NCBI RefSeq assembly: GCF_050750585.1
Contig: NZ_JBOJLM010000015.1
Coordinates: forward strand, 1 to 64,000
Source: Salinimicrobium sp050750585
GTDB taxonomy: Bacteria > Bacteroidota > Bacteroidia > Flavobacteriales > Flavobacteriaceae
DNA: 64,000 nt
Reading direction: 5' to 3'
The translations under genes were made by a program, and so were the position numbers. Shown one piece after another: positions 17,671 through 27,075 of this stretch. Every line of letters begins with the position of its first letter. Position 1 is the stretch's first letter. The notes under the pieces are model-generated. The model was not told the DNA's origin. It worked only from the letters and a program-made list of their open reading frames with translations, and made no database searches.

Positions 17671-18858
17671 TTAAGAAATTACTCCTGAACCTATTAATTC
17701 ATCTTCCCGGTACCAGGCCACAAACTGGCCTTCGGTGATAGAAGGTTGTGCTTTGTCAAAAATAATATAGAGGCCGTGCTCTGTTTGGTAAAGCCTTGCC
17801 TCCTGAAGTTCCTGCCGGTAACGAATTCTGGCCTTTACAGGCATTTCTTCATCTGTCTCCAGCTTTAAATCGGGCCGCACCCAGTGTATCTCATCGGGAG
17901 AAATAAAGAGGCCGCGACGGTAAATTCCGGGGTGGTCTTTTCCCTGTCCGGTGTAGATCACGTTTTCTTTCACATCGGTTTCAATTACGAAAAGCGGTTC
18001 GGGGGTACCACCCACGGCAAGACCTTTTCGTTGCCCTTTAGTGAAATAATGAGCCCCCTGGTGACGCCCCACTTTTTTACCTTCGGAAGGTTGGTATGAA
18101 TATTTACGGGACATGAATTGTAGCTCTTCCAGTTTATTCTGAAATTCTTTGGTTTCAGACTGAAATTTTTCTTCTGAAGCAGGAATTTCTACGATGTCAC
18201 CTTCTTTAGGTTGCAACTTCTGCTGAAGGAATTCCGGAAGTCTTACTTTCCCGATAAAACAAAGTCCTTGTGAGTCCTTTTTTTCAGCAGTAACAAGATC
18301 CTGTTCCGCAGCAATTTTTCGTACTTCACCTTTTTGAAGTTCTCCTATAGGGAACAGCGTTTTTGCAAGTTGCTCCTGTGAAAGCTGACAAAGAAAATAT
18401 GATTGATCTTTGTTCTTATCTTTTCCCGCAAGCAGTTGAAAAGCCGTTTTACCATCAACCTGCGTTTCTCCCTTGCGACAATAATGACCTGTTGCAACAT
18501 AATCGGCACCCAGGGATAGTGCAATCTTCATGAAGACATCAAACTTGATTTCTCTGTTACAAAGTACATCGGGATTTGGTGTGCGGCCACGTTCATATTC
18601 GTTGAACATGTAATCTACGATACGTTCTTTATATTCGGCGCTAAGGTCTACGGTTTGAAACGGAATTCCGAGTTTATCGGCTACCAGCATGGCATCATTT
18701 GAATCGTCCAGCCAAGGGCATTCCTTGGAAATTGTTACCCCTTCATCATGCCAGTTCTTCATGAACAAGCCAATAACTTCATAGCCCTGCTCTTTTAACA
18801 GATAGGCTGCAACACTTGAATCTACCCCTCCAGATAAACCTACAACTACTCTTTTCAT
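17671..18858 (-). CDS. mnmA: tRNA-specific 2-thiouridylase MnmA
   Basis: The 395-residue enzyme makes 2-thiouridine at U34 of Lys, Glu and Gln tRNAs. Visible are the PP-loop GLSGGVDSS (residues 7-15), nucleophile Cys100 in PDVLCNREIKF and the persulfide-carrying Cys200 in GLCFIGK, followed by the RNA-binding beta-barrel. Both catalytic cysteines are present, so it should be active. It is transcribed away from the small lipoprotein gene, with 148 bp and a hairpin in between. Confidence 0.97.
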   Translation of the reverse strand: MKRVVVGLSGGVDSSVAAYLLKEQGYEVIGLFMKNWHDEGVTISKECPWLDDSNDAMLVADKLGIPFQTVDLSAEYKERIVDYMFNEYERGRTPNPDVLCNREIKFDVFMKIALSLGADYVATGHYCRKGETQVDGKTAFQLLAGKDKNKDQSYFLCQLSQEQLAKTLFPIGELQKGEVRKIAAEQDLVTAEKKDSQGLCFIGKVRLPEFLQQKLQPKEGDIVEIPASEEKFQSETKEFQNKLEELQFMSRKYSYQPSEGKKVGRHQGAHYFTKGQRKGLAVGGTPEPLFVIETDVKENVIYTGQGKDHPGIYRRGLFISPDEIHWVRPDLKLETDEEMPVKARIRYRQELQEARLYQTEHGLYIIFDKAQPSITEGQFVAWYREDELIGSGVIS

Positions 18859-18940
18859 AATCTTTCTCTCCCCTTTTTAAAGGTCTTGAATTAAGCTGCA
18901 AAAATACAGAAAATTTGCCACTTTTGGAGAGTAGAAAGAG

Positions 18941-18983
18941 AGCAGCCCTGACCGAACTGGAAGAACGGGCAGGGCTGCTTTTT
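18941..18983. terminator. hairpin downstream of the small lipoprotein gene
   Basis: AGCAGCCCTG (18941-18950) pairs with CAGGGCTGCT (18970-18979), with a further CCG/CGG step inside. TTTTT follows on the plus strand; CTCTTTCTACT follows on the minus strand. It lies just beyond the minus-strand lipoprotein stop at 19007, so it most likely ends that transcript. Confidence 0.65.
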
Positions 18984-19006
18984 ATGTTGTTTTGGCTGGA
19001 GGCCGT

Positions 19007-19417
19007 CTATAGCTGCCTGTCAAAGGATAAGACAGCATTCACCCCAGATATGTTGGTGGTAAAGGTGAAACTATCAGAACCATCAAAGTCAATAGTGCCA
19101 TTTACTGCCTGAAGATTCGGAATGTAGATGGTGTAATTGTTATCAGACTTTTTTTCCCAGGCACCTTCGCTGTCTTCCAGAACACAGTCATTGTTGGCTG
19201 CATAAAGTTCCCAGCTTGCTGTTCCATTAGCTGTAAAGGTGATAGTAGAAGGTTGAGGGCATTGCAGGTCAATTACCGGTGGACTTACAGCGGTAAGTAC
19301 CCAGGTGTCTACAATACTGGTTTGGGTTGGTGCTGCATCATCGTCATCACTACATGAAGTGAAGCTGAAAATTCCAAGCGATAAGAATAAGATTAAAAAC
19401 TTTTTCATAATGTTCAT
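19007..19417 (-). CDS. small lipocalin-like lipoprotein
   Basis: The 136-residue product has a lipoprotein signal with the Cys in FTSCSDDD at about residue 22. The acidic run after Cys resembles export signals of surface-exposed lipoproteins in this phylum. The mature part shows a W-x-L-T-A-V opening, I-T-F-T-A-N-G-T and a C-terminal S-F-T-F-T-T strand, as in lipocalin-like Bacteroidota lipoproteins. Ligand and function are unknown. The start could be Met1 or Met4 (19408); neither has a good Shine-Dalgarno sequence. Confidence 0.7.
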   Translation of the reverse strand: MNIMKKFLILFLSLGIFSFTSCSDDDDAAPTQTSIVDTWVLTAVSPPVIDLQCPQPSTITFTANGTASWELYAANNDCVLEDSEGAWEKKSDNNYTIYIPNLQAVNGTIDFDGSDSFTFTTNISGVNAVLSFDRQL

Positions 19418-19467
19418 TTTTTAGGGTTTTGGTAAATATATTAAATCTATAAATGTTTGAGGATTGC

Positions 19468-20149
19468 TTAAAATTCTTTTTCTTCTTTAAGTTTTCCGTT
19501 TTCGTAGTATTTCCAGGTGCCGTGGTGTTTATCGTTTTCATAAATCCCCTCGCTTACAAGCTCGCCTTTGCCGTTGTAGATCTTTGCAGGGCCGTGAAGT
19601 TTACCGGCTTTATAGAGCAGGTCTTCAAGAACAACGCCTTTAACAGAATATAGCTTTCGGGGGCCATCCAGTTGTCCTTTATTATACGTGGCTTCTTCGG
19701 CAAGTTGGCCATTATCGTAATAGATTTTCTTCTGCCCATGTAATTCCCCGTTCACGTAATGCTCTGTCATCATAACAGCATCCGAATCTTTGTGGTAGTA
19801 GGTCCAGGTACCAGTGCGTTGTTGACCAGTAAATCCGCCCTCACTTATAGTGCTGCCATCCTGCGCCAGGTATTTTGCTGCTACCTTTTCAGAATTGGGG
19901 TCAAAATTCATTACGGCAACAGGTTGTTTAAGTCCTTCCTGATAAAATTTAAACAATCCGATTCTTTTTTCCATGTTCGTATCTGCCCTCGAATTTAGGT
20001 TGGGATTGATTGTTGTCATAATATTCTATCCACTCTCCATGCTTCTCTCCTCTATTGTCATAGGTGTTGGGCGAGGTTTGAGCCACGGCAGAGGATGTCA
20101 ATAAAAGTATAAAGTATAAGGCACTGAATGATTTAATTGTTACTGACAT
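19468..20149 (-). pseudogene. MORN/YwqK-repeat secreted protein, split by a frameshift
   Basis: The first part (20149 to about 19970) encodes a signal peptide and the opening repeat (EKHGEWIEYYDN). The same repeat family continues in another frame down to 19468 with blocks such as RTGTWTYYHKD, LHGQKKIYYDNGQL and HHGTWKYYENGKL. The switch point is an A6 run (T6 at 19965-19970 on the plus strand). Removing one A would give a continuous protein reading EHGKRIGLFKFYQEG at the join. It is either a recent frameshift, a base-calling error, or a site of transcriptional slippage. These repeat proteins are often labelled antitoxins, but no partner toxin is next to it. Confidence 0.8.
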
Positions 20150-20205
20150 ATTTTTGTTTAAAAAAAATTAACTAAACTTAAACAGTATTGTTTGTTCTTT
20201 TACTT

Positions 20206-20213
20206 TAGATTTG
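20206..20213 (+). promoter_or_regulatory. -7 element before the fasciclin gene
   Basis: TAGATTTG matches TAnnTTTG and is 25 bp upstream of the start codon at 20239. A TTG at 20188-20190 is a possible -33 element with a rather short spacer. Confidence 0.45.
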
Positions 20214-20238
20214 AATCGTAACTTAAAATAAACTACAA

Positions 20239-21213
20239 ATGAAAGATTTATTAAACTTAAAAAAAATAGCGGCGGGCCTATTTTTTGTATTGGCTTTTAC
20301 AGCCTGTAGCGATGATGACGATGATACTGCCGTTCCGGTTGTGGAGACTAACACTATAGCCGACTTTGTTGCGTCAAATGACGATTATTCTTCGCTTGCT
20401 GCGGCACTCGAGGTGACCGGTCTTACTTCAACGCTAGATGGAACACAAAATTATACTGTATTTGCACCCGATAATGATGCATTCGCTGCTTTTCTCTCAG
20501 ACAACGGATTCTCTACCCTTGCTGATGTTCCTGTAGGCGTGCTTACCCAGGTATTGCTCAACCATGTACAAATGGGAGAAATTATGGCAGCCGATCTTTC
20601 TACAGGTTATATTGAAAGTATGGCTACCGGAAGTGCTTCCGAAGAAAACCTTTCTATGTATATAAGTACAGAAAATGGGGTTATGATCAACGGAGTAGCC
20701 ACTGTGACTGCAGCCGATATTGAGGTAGATAACGGAATTATACATGCAGTAGATGAAGTGATTGGCTTACCAAGCGTGGTGACCTTTGCTCTTGCCGATC
20801 CTACTTTTGACAATTTAGTGGCAGCACTTACCAGGGAAGATGATTTTACTTTCGTTTCTACTCTTATGGAGACTGGTTCACCCGCGCCATTTACAGTATT
20901 TGCGCCTACCAATGATGCTTTTGCTGCTTTGCTTGGAGAACTGGAGATGAACTCTTTAAGTGATATCCCTAAAGATGTTTTGGCGTCGGTATTGAGCTAC
21001 CACGTAGTGGCCGGGGCAAATGTGAGATCATCGGCTCTTACAGATGATATGGAAGTTTCCACGCTTTTGGGACAGTCGTTCACTATTGACCTTGATAATG
21101 GGGCAATGATCACCGATGCCAACGGAAGAACAGCAAATATAATAGTTGTAGATGTACAGGCCAATAACGGTGTTGTTCATGTTCTTGATACTGTTTTGTT
21201 ACCTGCTATGTAA
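20239..21213 (+). CDS. fasciclin-domain lipoprotein, two FAS1 repeats
   Basis: The 324-residue product has a lipoprotein signal (Cys in TACSDDDDD, about residue 22). It has two FAS1 domains at about residues 40-170 and 185-322. Each has the T-V-F-A-P-x-N-D-A-F-A-A motif and a later L-x-x-H-V/Y-H-V segment ending in G-I/V-I/V-H-A/V. FAS1 proteins act in cell-surface adhesion. The acidic post-Cys run suggests exposure at the cell surface. It ends in a strong terminator shared with the convergent yidC gene. Confidence 0.93.
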   Translation: MKDLLNLKKIAAGLFFVLAFTACSDDDDDTAVPVVETNTIADFVASNDDYSSLAAALEVTGLTSTLDGTQNYTVFAPDNDAFAAFLSDNGFSTLADVPVGVLTQVLLNHVQMGEIMAADLSTGYIESMATGSASEENLSMYISTENGVMINGVATVTAADIEVDNGIIHAVDEVIGLPSVVTFALADPTFDNLVAALTREDDFTFVSTLMETGSPAPFTVFAPTNDAFAALLGELEMNSLSDIPKDVLASVLSYHVVAGANVRSSALTDDMEVSTLLGQSFTIDLDNGAMITDANGRTANIIVVDVQANNGVVHVLDTVLLPAM

Positions 21214-21241
21214 TTAATTGTTTTGGTGGTTGGTTAAATGT

Positions 21242-21277
21242 AGAAGAGCCCGGGAAATTCCCGGGCTCTTCTTTTTT
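21242..21277. terminator. bidirectional terminator between fasciclin gene and yidC
   Basis: AGAAGAGCCCGGG (21242-21254) and CCCGGGCTCTTCT (21260-21272) form a perfect 13-bp stem with a 5-base loop, followed by a T run on the plus strand. It lies between convergent genes; the minus-strand tail is weaker in T. Confidence 0.9.
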
Positions 21278-21295
21278 ATTGGTAAATAAACTCTG

Positions 21296-23134
21296 TTATT
21301 TCTTTCCTTTCTTTTGTTGTTCTGCCTGCTCCATCATCTCCTGCATCTTGCGGGCAAATTTACCCTGTTTCTTAGGCTTCTTCTTGTTCTCCTGGATTTG
21401 TGCGTGAATCTTGTCTTCATCAATAATGAAGTTTTTGATCACCAGCATGATTCCAATAGTAATAAGGTTTGAAGTCAAATAGTACAGTGAAAGTCCACTT
21501 GCGTAGTTGTTGAAGAAGATCAACATAAAGAGCGGGGAAAGATACATGATAAATTTCATGTTAGGCATTCCCGGCTGTTGCGCATTCTGCATCGTTTGCC
21601 CGGTGGTCATCATCATATAGATAAAGATGGCAATAGAGGCGAGAATTGGAAACAAACTCACGTGATCTCCGTAGAAAGGTATATAAAAAGGAAGCTCCGC
21701 AATCTTATCATAACTTGAAAGATCATCTGCCCATAGGAAGCCTTTTTGCCTTAACTGAAAAGCACTGGGGAAGAACATGAAGAGCGCGTAGAACACAGGC
21801 AGCTGCATTAAGGCAGGAAGACATCCACTCATTGGGCTGGCACCGGCTTTACTGTACAGCTTCATGGTTTCCTGCTGCTTCTTCATTGGGTTATCCTTGT
21901 GCTTCTCGTTGAGCTCGTTGATCTCAGGTCTTAACACCTTCATCTTTGCCTGTGACAGGTACTGCTTGTATTGAACAGGGGAGAGCACAAGTTTAATTGC
22001 AATAGTCATTACAATAATGGCTATTCCATACCCCATGTAATTGGTGATAAAGGCAAAGAAAGGAATGAATAAATACCTGTTGATCCAGCCAAATATTCCC
22101 CATCCAAGAGGCATTATTTCATCAAGGTTCCTGTCGTAATCATTAAGGATCTTATAATCACTGGGGCCATAATACCAGTTCATGTTGTAATTAAGCTCCC
22201 CGCCGTTAAGCTGTAGCGGCATGCTGGAAGCAAAGGCCTTGGTGTATAAAGTATCTACTTCCTCATCTTCCACAAGGTTTTCTGCCTTAAATGTTCCGGT
22301 TTCAAAAGGAGTGTCAGTAAGTAATATCGAGGTAAAGAAATGCTGTTTATAAGCGACATAAGAAATGTCCTTTTCTTCATCTTCCCCGTCGTTCACTTCA
22401 TCATCGTTTCCGCCATCATACTCATATACAAGTTTGGTGTATCGGTTCTCATAAGTGATACTTTTTGCATGCCTGTATCCTTTAAGTTTCCAATCGAGAA
22501 CTATAGGCGCCGAAGAGTTTAGAACGTCATTTAAACCTTGTGATCTAACCGTAAAGTCTATCATGTACTCGCCAGGCTTCAGCACGTAGCGGTATTCAAG
22601 AAATTCTTCAGGAGAAACCTTAAGTTTCATCGAAACAATGGTGTTGTCCCCATTTTTGGTTACTGTCGGCTCAAAATAAAGGTCCTTTGTATTCAGTACC
22701 CGGCCATTTACAGTTGAAAAACTGAGGTTAAAAGATGCATTATCATCTTTTATAAGATAAACAGGAATAGAATCAAAGGTCTTGTAATTCTTCATTCTCG
22801 CTTCGGAAAGGTATCCGCCTTTGTTTGAAAAATTCAAAGCAAGAACATCGTTTTCAACTGAAGTAGTATTCTCTGAAGCCGAAGGTAAAGTAGCCGAATA
22901 TCCAAATGCACCCAACCTGGATGCTGCCCGGGCTACCGCTGCCGAATCTGTCTCCTGTACTGCATCGTACTGAGGCACTTCTTCCTGCGCATCGGGAGTG
23001 ACTACAACTTCATTATTTGCCGGTTCTTCCACAACTTCGGGAGCCGAAGGATTCATATACAACATCCATAACAGGATTCCCCCAATGAGAAGGAATCCTA
23101 TTAAAGAATTAATATCTAATTTTTTTTCTTCCAT
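21296..23134 (-). CDS. yidC: membrane protein insertase YidC
   Basis: This 612-residue Oxa1/YidC family insertase helps place proteins in the inner membrane with or without SecYEG. It has an N-terminal anchor, a large periplasmic beta-rich domain (about residues 60-350), and the C-terminal five-helix core (about 360-580) with SPMSGCLPALMQLPVFYALF. A basic tail ends in KKGKK and could contact ribosomes. It lies 65 bp downstream of pyrG on the same strand, an arrangement common in flavobacteria. Confidence 0.97.
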   Translation of the reverse strand: MEEKKLDINSLIGFLLIGGILLWMLYMNPSAPEVVEEPANNEVVVTPDAQEEVPQYDAVQETDSAAVARAASRLGAFGYSATLPSASENTTSVENDVLALNFSNKGGYLSEARMKNYKTFDSIPVYLIKDDNASFNLSFSTVNGRVLNTKDLYFEPTVTKNGDNTIVSMKLKVSPEEFLEYRYVLKPGEYMIDFTVRSQGLNDVLNSSAPIVLDWKLKGYRHAKSITYENRYTKLVYEYDGGNDDEVNDGEDEEKDISYVAYKQHFFTSILLTDTPFETGTFKAENLVEDEEVDTLYTKAFASSMPLQLNGGELNYNMNWYYGPSDYKILNDYDRNLDEIMPLGWGIFGWINRYLFIPFFAFITNYMGYGIAIIVMTIAIKLVLSPVQYKQYLSQAKMKVLRPEINELNEKHKDNPMKKQQETMKLYSKAGASPMSGCLPALMQLPVFYALFMFFPSAFQLRQKGFLWADDLSSYDKIAELPFYIPFYGDHVSLFPILASIAIFIYMMMTTGQTMQNAQQPGMPNMKFIMYLSPLFMLIFFNNYASGLSLYYLTSNLITIGIMLVIKNFIIDEDKIHAQIQENKKKPKKQGKFARKMQEMMEQAEQQKKGKK

Positions 23135-23199
23135 TATAAAAATTAATAAACGCGGATCTTTCCGCTGTCATTGCCAGTCAAAATTGTGACCAAAAAAGA

Positions 23200-24837
23200 C
23201 TATTGTGCCAGGCTGGCATTATTTTTTTTCTGTGAGTATTCTTTTGCAGCTTTAATAAAAGCTATAAAAAGAGGGTGCGGGTTCGCAACCGTACTTTTGT
23301 ATTCGGGGTGATATTGCACACCAACAAACCATGGGTGGTCTTCTATTTCTACAATCTCTACCAGGTTCGTTTTTGGGTTAACTCCGGTGCTTTTAAGTCC
23401 GTGAGATTCCATTTGGGTGGTGTATTGATTGTTGTATTCGTAGCGGTGGCGGTGTCTTTCAAAGATTTGGTTAGTGCCGTATACTTCTTTGGCAGTAGAA
23501 TCATCTTTTATAGTACATTCCCACGAGCCTAACCTCATGGTACCACCAAGGTGCGTAATTTCCTTTTGCTCCTTCATAAGGTCAATCACCGGGTGAGGTG
23601 TGTTAGGATCCATCTCTGTAGAATTTGCCTTTTTAAGTTGTAGTACATTCCGGGCAAACTCAATTACTGCCATTTGCATCCCAAGACAAATACCCAAAAA
23701 AGGCAGTTTGTGCTCTCTTGCAAAACGCACGGCATCAATCTTTCCTTCAACTCCGCGCTCTCCAAATCCGGGGGCAACTAAAATTCCGTCAAGGTGAGAG
23801 ATCTTGTTCTGTATAGTGCTTTGGTTGATAAATTCAGAATGAATGCTTTCTACTTTTACTTTCACTTCATTTGCAGCACCGGCGTGAATAAAAGCTTCCA
23901 GAATAGACTTGTAAGAATCCTGAAGTTCAACATATTTACCTATCAGGCCAATGGTCACTTCATGTTTTGGATTCTTGTGCCGCTTCAAAAATTCATTCCA
24001 CTGGGTAAGGTTTGGTGTGGTGTCATCGGGAAGGTTCAGTTTCTTCAAAGTCACTGTGTCCAGACCTTCCTGCAGCATCATATTTGGCACATCATAAATG
24101 GTAGAAGCATCTATAGATTGTATAACAGCTTCCTGTTTTACGTTGCAAAAAAGTGCCAGTTTGCGTCTTATGTCGTCAGAGAGTTCGTGCTCGGTACGGC
24201 ATACCAGGATGTCGGCCCTAAGTCCGCTTTCCATGAGCGTCTTCACGCTGTGTTGGGTAGGTTTCGTCTTAAGTTCGCCCGCTGCCGAGAGAAAGGGAAC
24301 CAGCGTAAGGTGAATTACCAGCGCATTGTCATCTCCTAATTCCCACTTTAACTGCCTCACCGCCTCAATGTACGGCAGGGATTCAATATCTCCCACAGTT
24401 CCGCCAATCTCGGTGATCACAATATCATACTCGTGGTTCTTACCAAGTAGCTGTACACGCTCCTTAATCTCATTGGTGATGTGCGGAATAACCTGTACGG
24501 TTTTCCCCAAAAATTCGCCGCGGCGCTCTTTTTCAATTACGCTTTGGTAGATGCGGCCGGTGGTAACATTATTGGCCTGGGAGGTATTCACGTTTAGAAA
24601 ACGTTCGTAATGCCCCAGGTCGAGATCGGTTTCGGCGCCGTCTTCAGTGACGTAGCATTCGCCGTGTTCATAAGGGTTTAACGTACCGGGGTCAACGTTG
24701 ATGTAAGGATCCAGTTTCTGAATAGTGGTCTTGTATCCACGCGCTTGCAGTAATTTTGCCAGGGAAGCAGCAATTATGCCTTTTCCAAGCGAAGAGGAAA
24801 CGCCGCCGGTGACAAAGATATACTTGGTTTCAGCCAT
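23200..24837 (-). CDS. pyrG: CTP synthase
   Basis: The 545-residue enzyme makes CTP from UTP, ATP and glutamine. The N-terminal synthetase domain has the P-loop-like GGVSSSLGKG and the QKLDPYINVDPGT block. The C-terminal glutamine amidotransferase has the nucleophile Cys in LGICLGMQ and VQYHPEYKS with the catalytic His/Glu. All key residues are present and the length is normal. It is the upstream gene of the pyrG-yidC pair. Confidence 0.98.
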   Translation of the reverse strand: MAETKYIFVTGGVSSSLGKGIIAASLAKLLQARGYKTTIQKLDPYINVDPGTLNPYEHGECYVTEDGAETDLDLGHYERFLNVNTSQANNVTTGRIYQSVIEKERRGEFLGKTVQVIPHITNEIKERVQLLGKNHEYDIVITEIGGTVGDIESLPYIEAVRQLKWELGDDNALVIHLTLVPFLSAAGELKTKPTQHSVKTLMESGLRADILVCRTEHELSDDIRRKLALFCNVKQEAVIQSIDASTIYDVPNMMLQEGLDTVTLKKLNLPDDTTPNLTQWNEFLKRHKNPKHEVTIGLIGKYVELQDSYKSILEAFIHAGAANEVKVKVESIHSEFINQSTIQNKISHLDGILVAPGFGERGVEGKIDAVRFAREHKLPFLGICLGMQMAVIEFARNVLQLKKANSTEMDPNTPHPVIDLMKEQKEITHLGGTMRLGSWECTIKDDSTAKEVYGTNQIFERHRHRYEYNNQYTTQMESHGLKSTGVNPKTNLVEIVEIEDHPWFVGVQYHPEYKSTVANPHPLFIAFIKAAKEYSQKKNNASLAQ

Positions 24838-24974
24838 TGTAGAGAGATGTTTGTGCGTCTTTTTATTCAGGGCGCTAAATTACAAAGAAGAAAAGAAAAA
24901 GAAACCATTTGCAGGAGAATATGTTAGCAAAACTTTAAGGAATGAAATCTTAGCAAAATACCTGTAAAACTGCG

Positions 24975-25208
24975 CTATCTCGGGTATTTTCTCCTAATAG
25001 TTCGCAGGATATCTTCCATGCCGTTCACTTTAAGATCCAGCACTTGCTGTAGTTGATCTCCGGTTTTTCCCTTCGGAAATCCCTGTTGCCTAAACCAGAC
25101 CAGATAAAATTCCGGTAGTTCTGAAAGATATCGGCCTTTGTATTTGCCAAAATGCATCTTCGCATGAGCGAGATCGAGAAGGGCTTTATAATCTGGTTTA
25201 AGATCCAT
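24975..25208 (-). CDS. DUF3820 family small protein
   Basis: The 77-residue protein carries the DUF3820 pattern: M-x-F-G-K-Y-K-G-R-Y-L-S-E-L-P-E-F-Y-L-V-W-F (residues 17-38) and a conserved GFPKGKxG segment. The fold resembles the small domain found with exonucleases and quorum-sensing regulators in other groups. Function is unknown. It is divergent from the GH3-like gene, with 168 bp between them. Confidence 0.85.
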   Translation of the reverse strand: MDLKPDYKALLDLAHAKMHFGKYKGRYLSELPEFYLVWFRQQGFPKGKTGDQLQQVLDLKVNGMEDILRTIRRKYPR

Positions 25209-25376
25209 GCCGCTAAGGTCTCAAAAATGGCAAAATTGGGAACGATTTTTTCCGAAGTATTTCTGAAGAATTTCAGCAAAGTATCAGGTCTTTTGAAAGG
25301 TTAAAATCTTGGTAATTCCGCCTGTATTTTCTGGCAAATAATGAGCTTTTGAGTAATTTCAGCCAAAAAGGAACCA

Positions 25377-26903
25377 ATGGCAGTAATAGGATCAATAATA
25401 AAAGGGCTTATTCAGGTAACCGATGCAGTTTCTTCGGAACCCAAACCTCATGAAGCGCAGGCCGAAGTGTTGAAAAACCTCCTGAAAAAGGCGAAAAATA
25501 CTGCTTTTGGTCTACATTATAATTTTGAAGAACTTTTAGAAGCAGATGACATAAAGGCAGAATTTGCCCGCCGAATTCCCATTTTTGACTACAATAAGAT
25601 CAATGAAGAATGGTGGAGCAAAATGCATGAGGGGGAAGAAAATGTGACCTGGCCCGGAAAACCTCCATATTTTGCGCTTAGTTCGGGTACTACGGGTAAA
25701 TCGAGCAAGAGAATTCCCGTCACCGATGATATGGTAGAGGCGATTCGCCAAACCGGGATCAAGCAGGTGGCTTCTTTGGCGAATTACGATCTGCCTTCCG
25801 ACTTTTTTCAGAAGGAGATTATGATGCTTGGCAGTTCCACCGACCTTAAGCAGGTTGAAGACCACGAAGAAGGAGAGATAAGCGGGATTAGTGCCAGCAA
25901 TATCCCTTTTTGGTTCCGTAATTTTTACAAACCCGGGGTGGAGATTTCCCAGATTGAAGATTGGGATGAGCGGGTACTGCAAATCGCAAAAGAGGCTAAA
26001 AACTGGGATATAGGTGCCCTCACCGGGATACCTTCGTGGACAGAGCTTATGCTCAAGAAGATCATTGAATATCACAATGCTTCCAATATTCATGAAATCT
26101 GGCCAAATCTTATGGTGTATTCAACGGGTGGAGTTGCCTTTGAACCGTATGAAAAAGCTTTTGATAAACTTGTTTCCCATCCGCTGGTGGTGATAGATAC
26201 TTACCTGGCTTCCGAAGGATTTATGGCTTTCCAGTCACGGCCCGATACGCGATCAATGCAGCTGGTTGTTGACAATGGGATATATTTCGAATTTGTGCCT
26301 TTTAAACCTGAATACATTGGAGAAGACGGCTCTGTAACCCCCGATGCTCCCGTGCTGCCACTGGAAAAGGTAGAACCCGAAAAAGATTATGTACTGTTAA
26401 TAAGTACAGTTTCGGGAGCCTGGAGATATGTTATTGGCGATACCATAAAATTCACCGACATTGACCGACTTGAGATAAGGATCACGGGGAGAACAAAATT
26501 TTTCCTGAATGTTGTGGGTTCTCAGCTATCGGTCAATAAAATGAATGATGCCATTAAAGAAATGGAACAAAAATTCAATATTACCATTCCCGAGTTTACT
26601 GTGGCCGCGATTAAAAAAGACGGGGAATATATCCATAAATGGTACCTGGGTACCGAAGCTGAAGTTGATGAAAGGGAATTGGCAGCTTCATTGGATAAAA
26701 CTTTACAGGACGCCAACAAGAATTATGGCGTAGCCCGCAGTAAAGCTTTAAAAGGGGTGGAGGTTGTAAAAACTTCTCCTGATACGTTCACCTCGTGGAG
26801 TGCAGCCAACAAAAAGAAAGGCGGCCAGGTAAAAATGGAAAAGGTAATGAACGAAGAAAAATTTGCGGAATGGGAGGAGTTTGTTTCTTCAAGTAACAAT
26901 TAA
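25377..26903 (+). CDS. GH3-like acyl-adenylate-forming enzyme
   Basis: The 508-residue product belongs to the GH3 auxin-responsive promoter family, an acyl-adenylate/amide synthetase fold first known from plants. Visible are the nucleotide-binding SSGTTGKSSKRIP (about residues 102-114), Y-S-T-G-G-V-A-F-E-P-Y, and W-R-Y-V-I-G-D-T-I-K-F near the ATP site. In plants these enzymes join amino acids to acyl acids; bacterial substrates are unknown. No partner gene is adjacent. The ATG at 25377 has no strong Shine-Dalgarno sequence, as is usual here. Confidence 0.88.
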   Translation: MAVIGSIIKGLIQVTDAVSSEPKPHEAQAEVLKNLLKKAKNTAFGLHYNFEELLEADDIKAEFARRIPIFDYNKINEEWWSKMHEGEENVTWPGKPPYFALSSGTTGKSSKRIPVTDDMVEAIRQTGIKQVASLANYDLPSDFFQKEIMMLGSSTDLKQVEDHEEGEISGISASNIPFWFRNFYKPGVEISQIEDWDERVLQIAKEAKNWDIGALTGIPSWTELMLKKIIEYHNASNIHEIWPNLMVYSTGGVAFEPYEKAFDKLVSHPLVVIDTYLASEGFMAFQSRPDTRSMQLVVDNGIYFEFVPFKPEYIGEDGSVTPDAPVLPLEKVEPEKDYVLLISTVSGAWRYVIGDTIKFTDIDRLEIRITGRTKFFLNVVGSQLSVNKMNDAIKEMEQKFNITIPEFTVAAIKKDGEYIHKWYLGTEAEVDERELAASLDKTLQDANKNYGVARSKALKGVEVVKTSPDTFTSWSAANKKKGGQVKMEKVMNEEKFAEWEEFVSSSNN

Positions 26904-26967
26904 CAAAGACCAAATATCAAGCACCAAATTCAACTATTTTCAGGCCGCTATGTGAGTTGACGGCAAT

Positions 26968-26992
26968 GTTACTCGAGCTGAGTCGGGAGGAA
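26968..26992. repeat. diverged copy of the CTCGAGCGGAGT repeat
   Basis: GTTACTCGAGCTGAGTCGGG aligns with the two copies at 9526-9578. It sits in the 172-bp gap between the GH3-like gene and the first HELGH lipoprotein, where I see nothing else. Confidence 0.45.
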
Positions 26993-27075
26993 TGTCATCT
27001 TAAATCCTTCGTTTATCGCACAGGACAGGCTCGTCAAAAGACCTTTTCAATATACAATAGACATTATACTATTGA

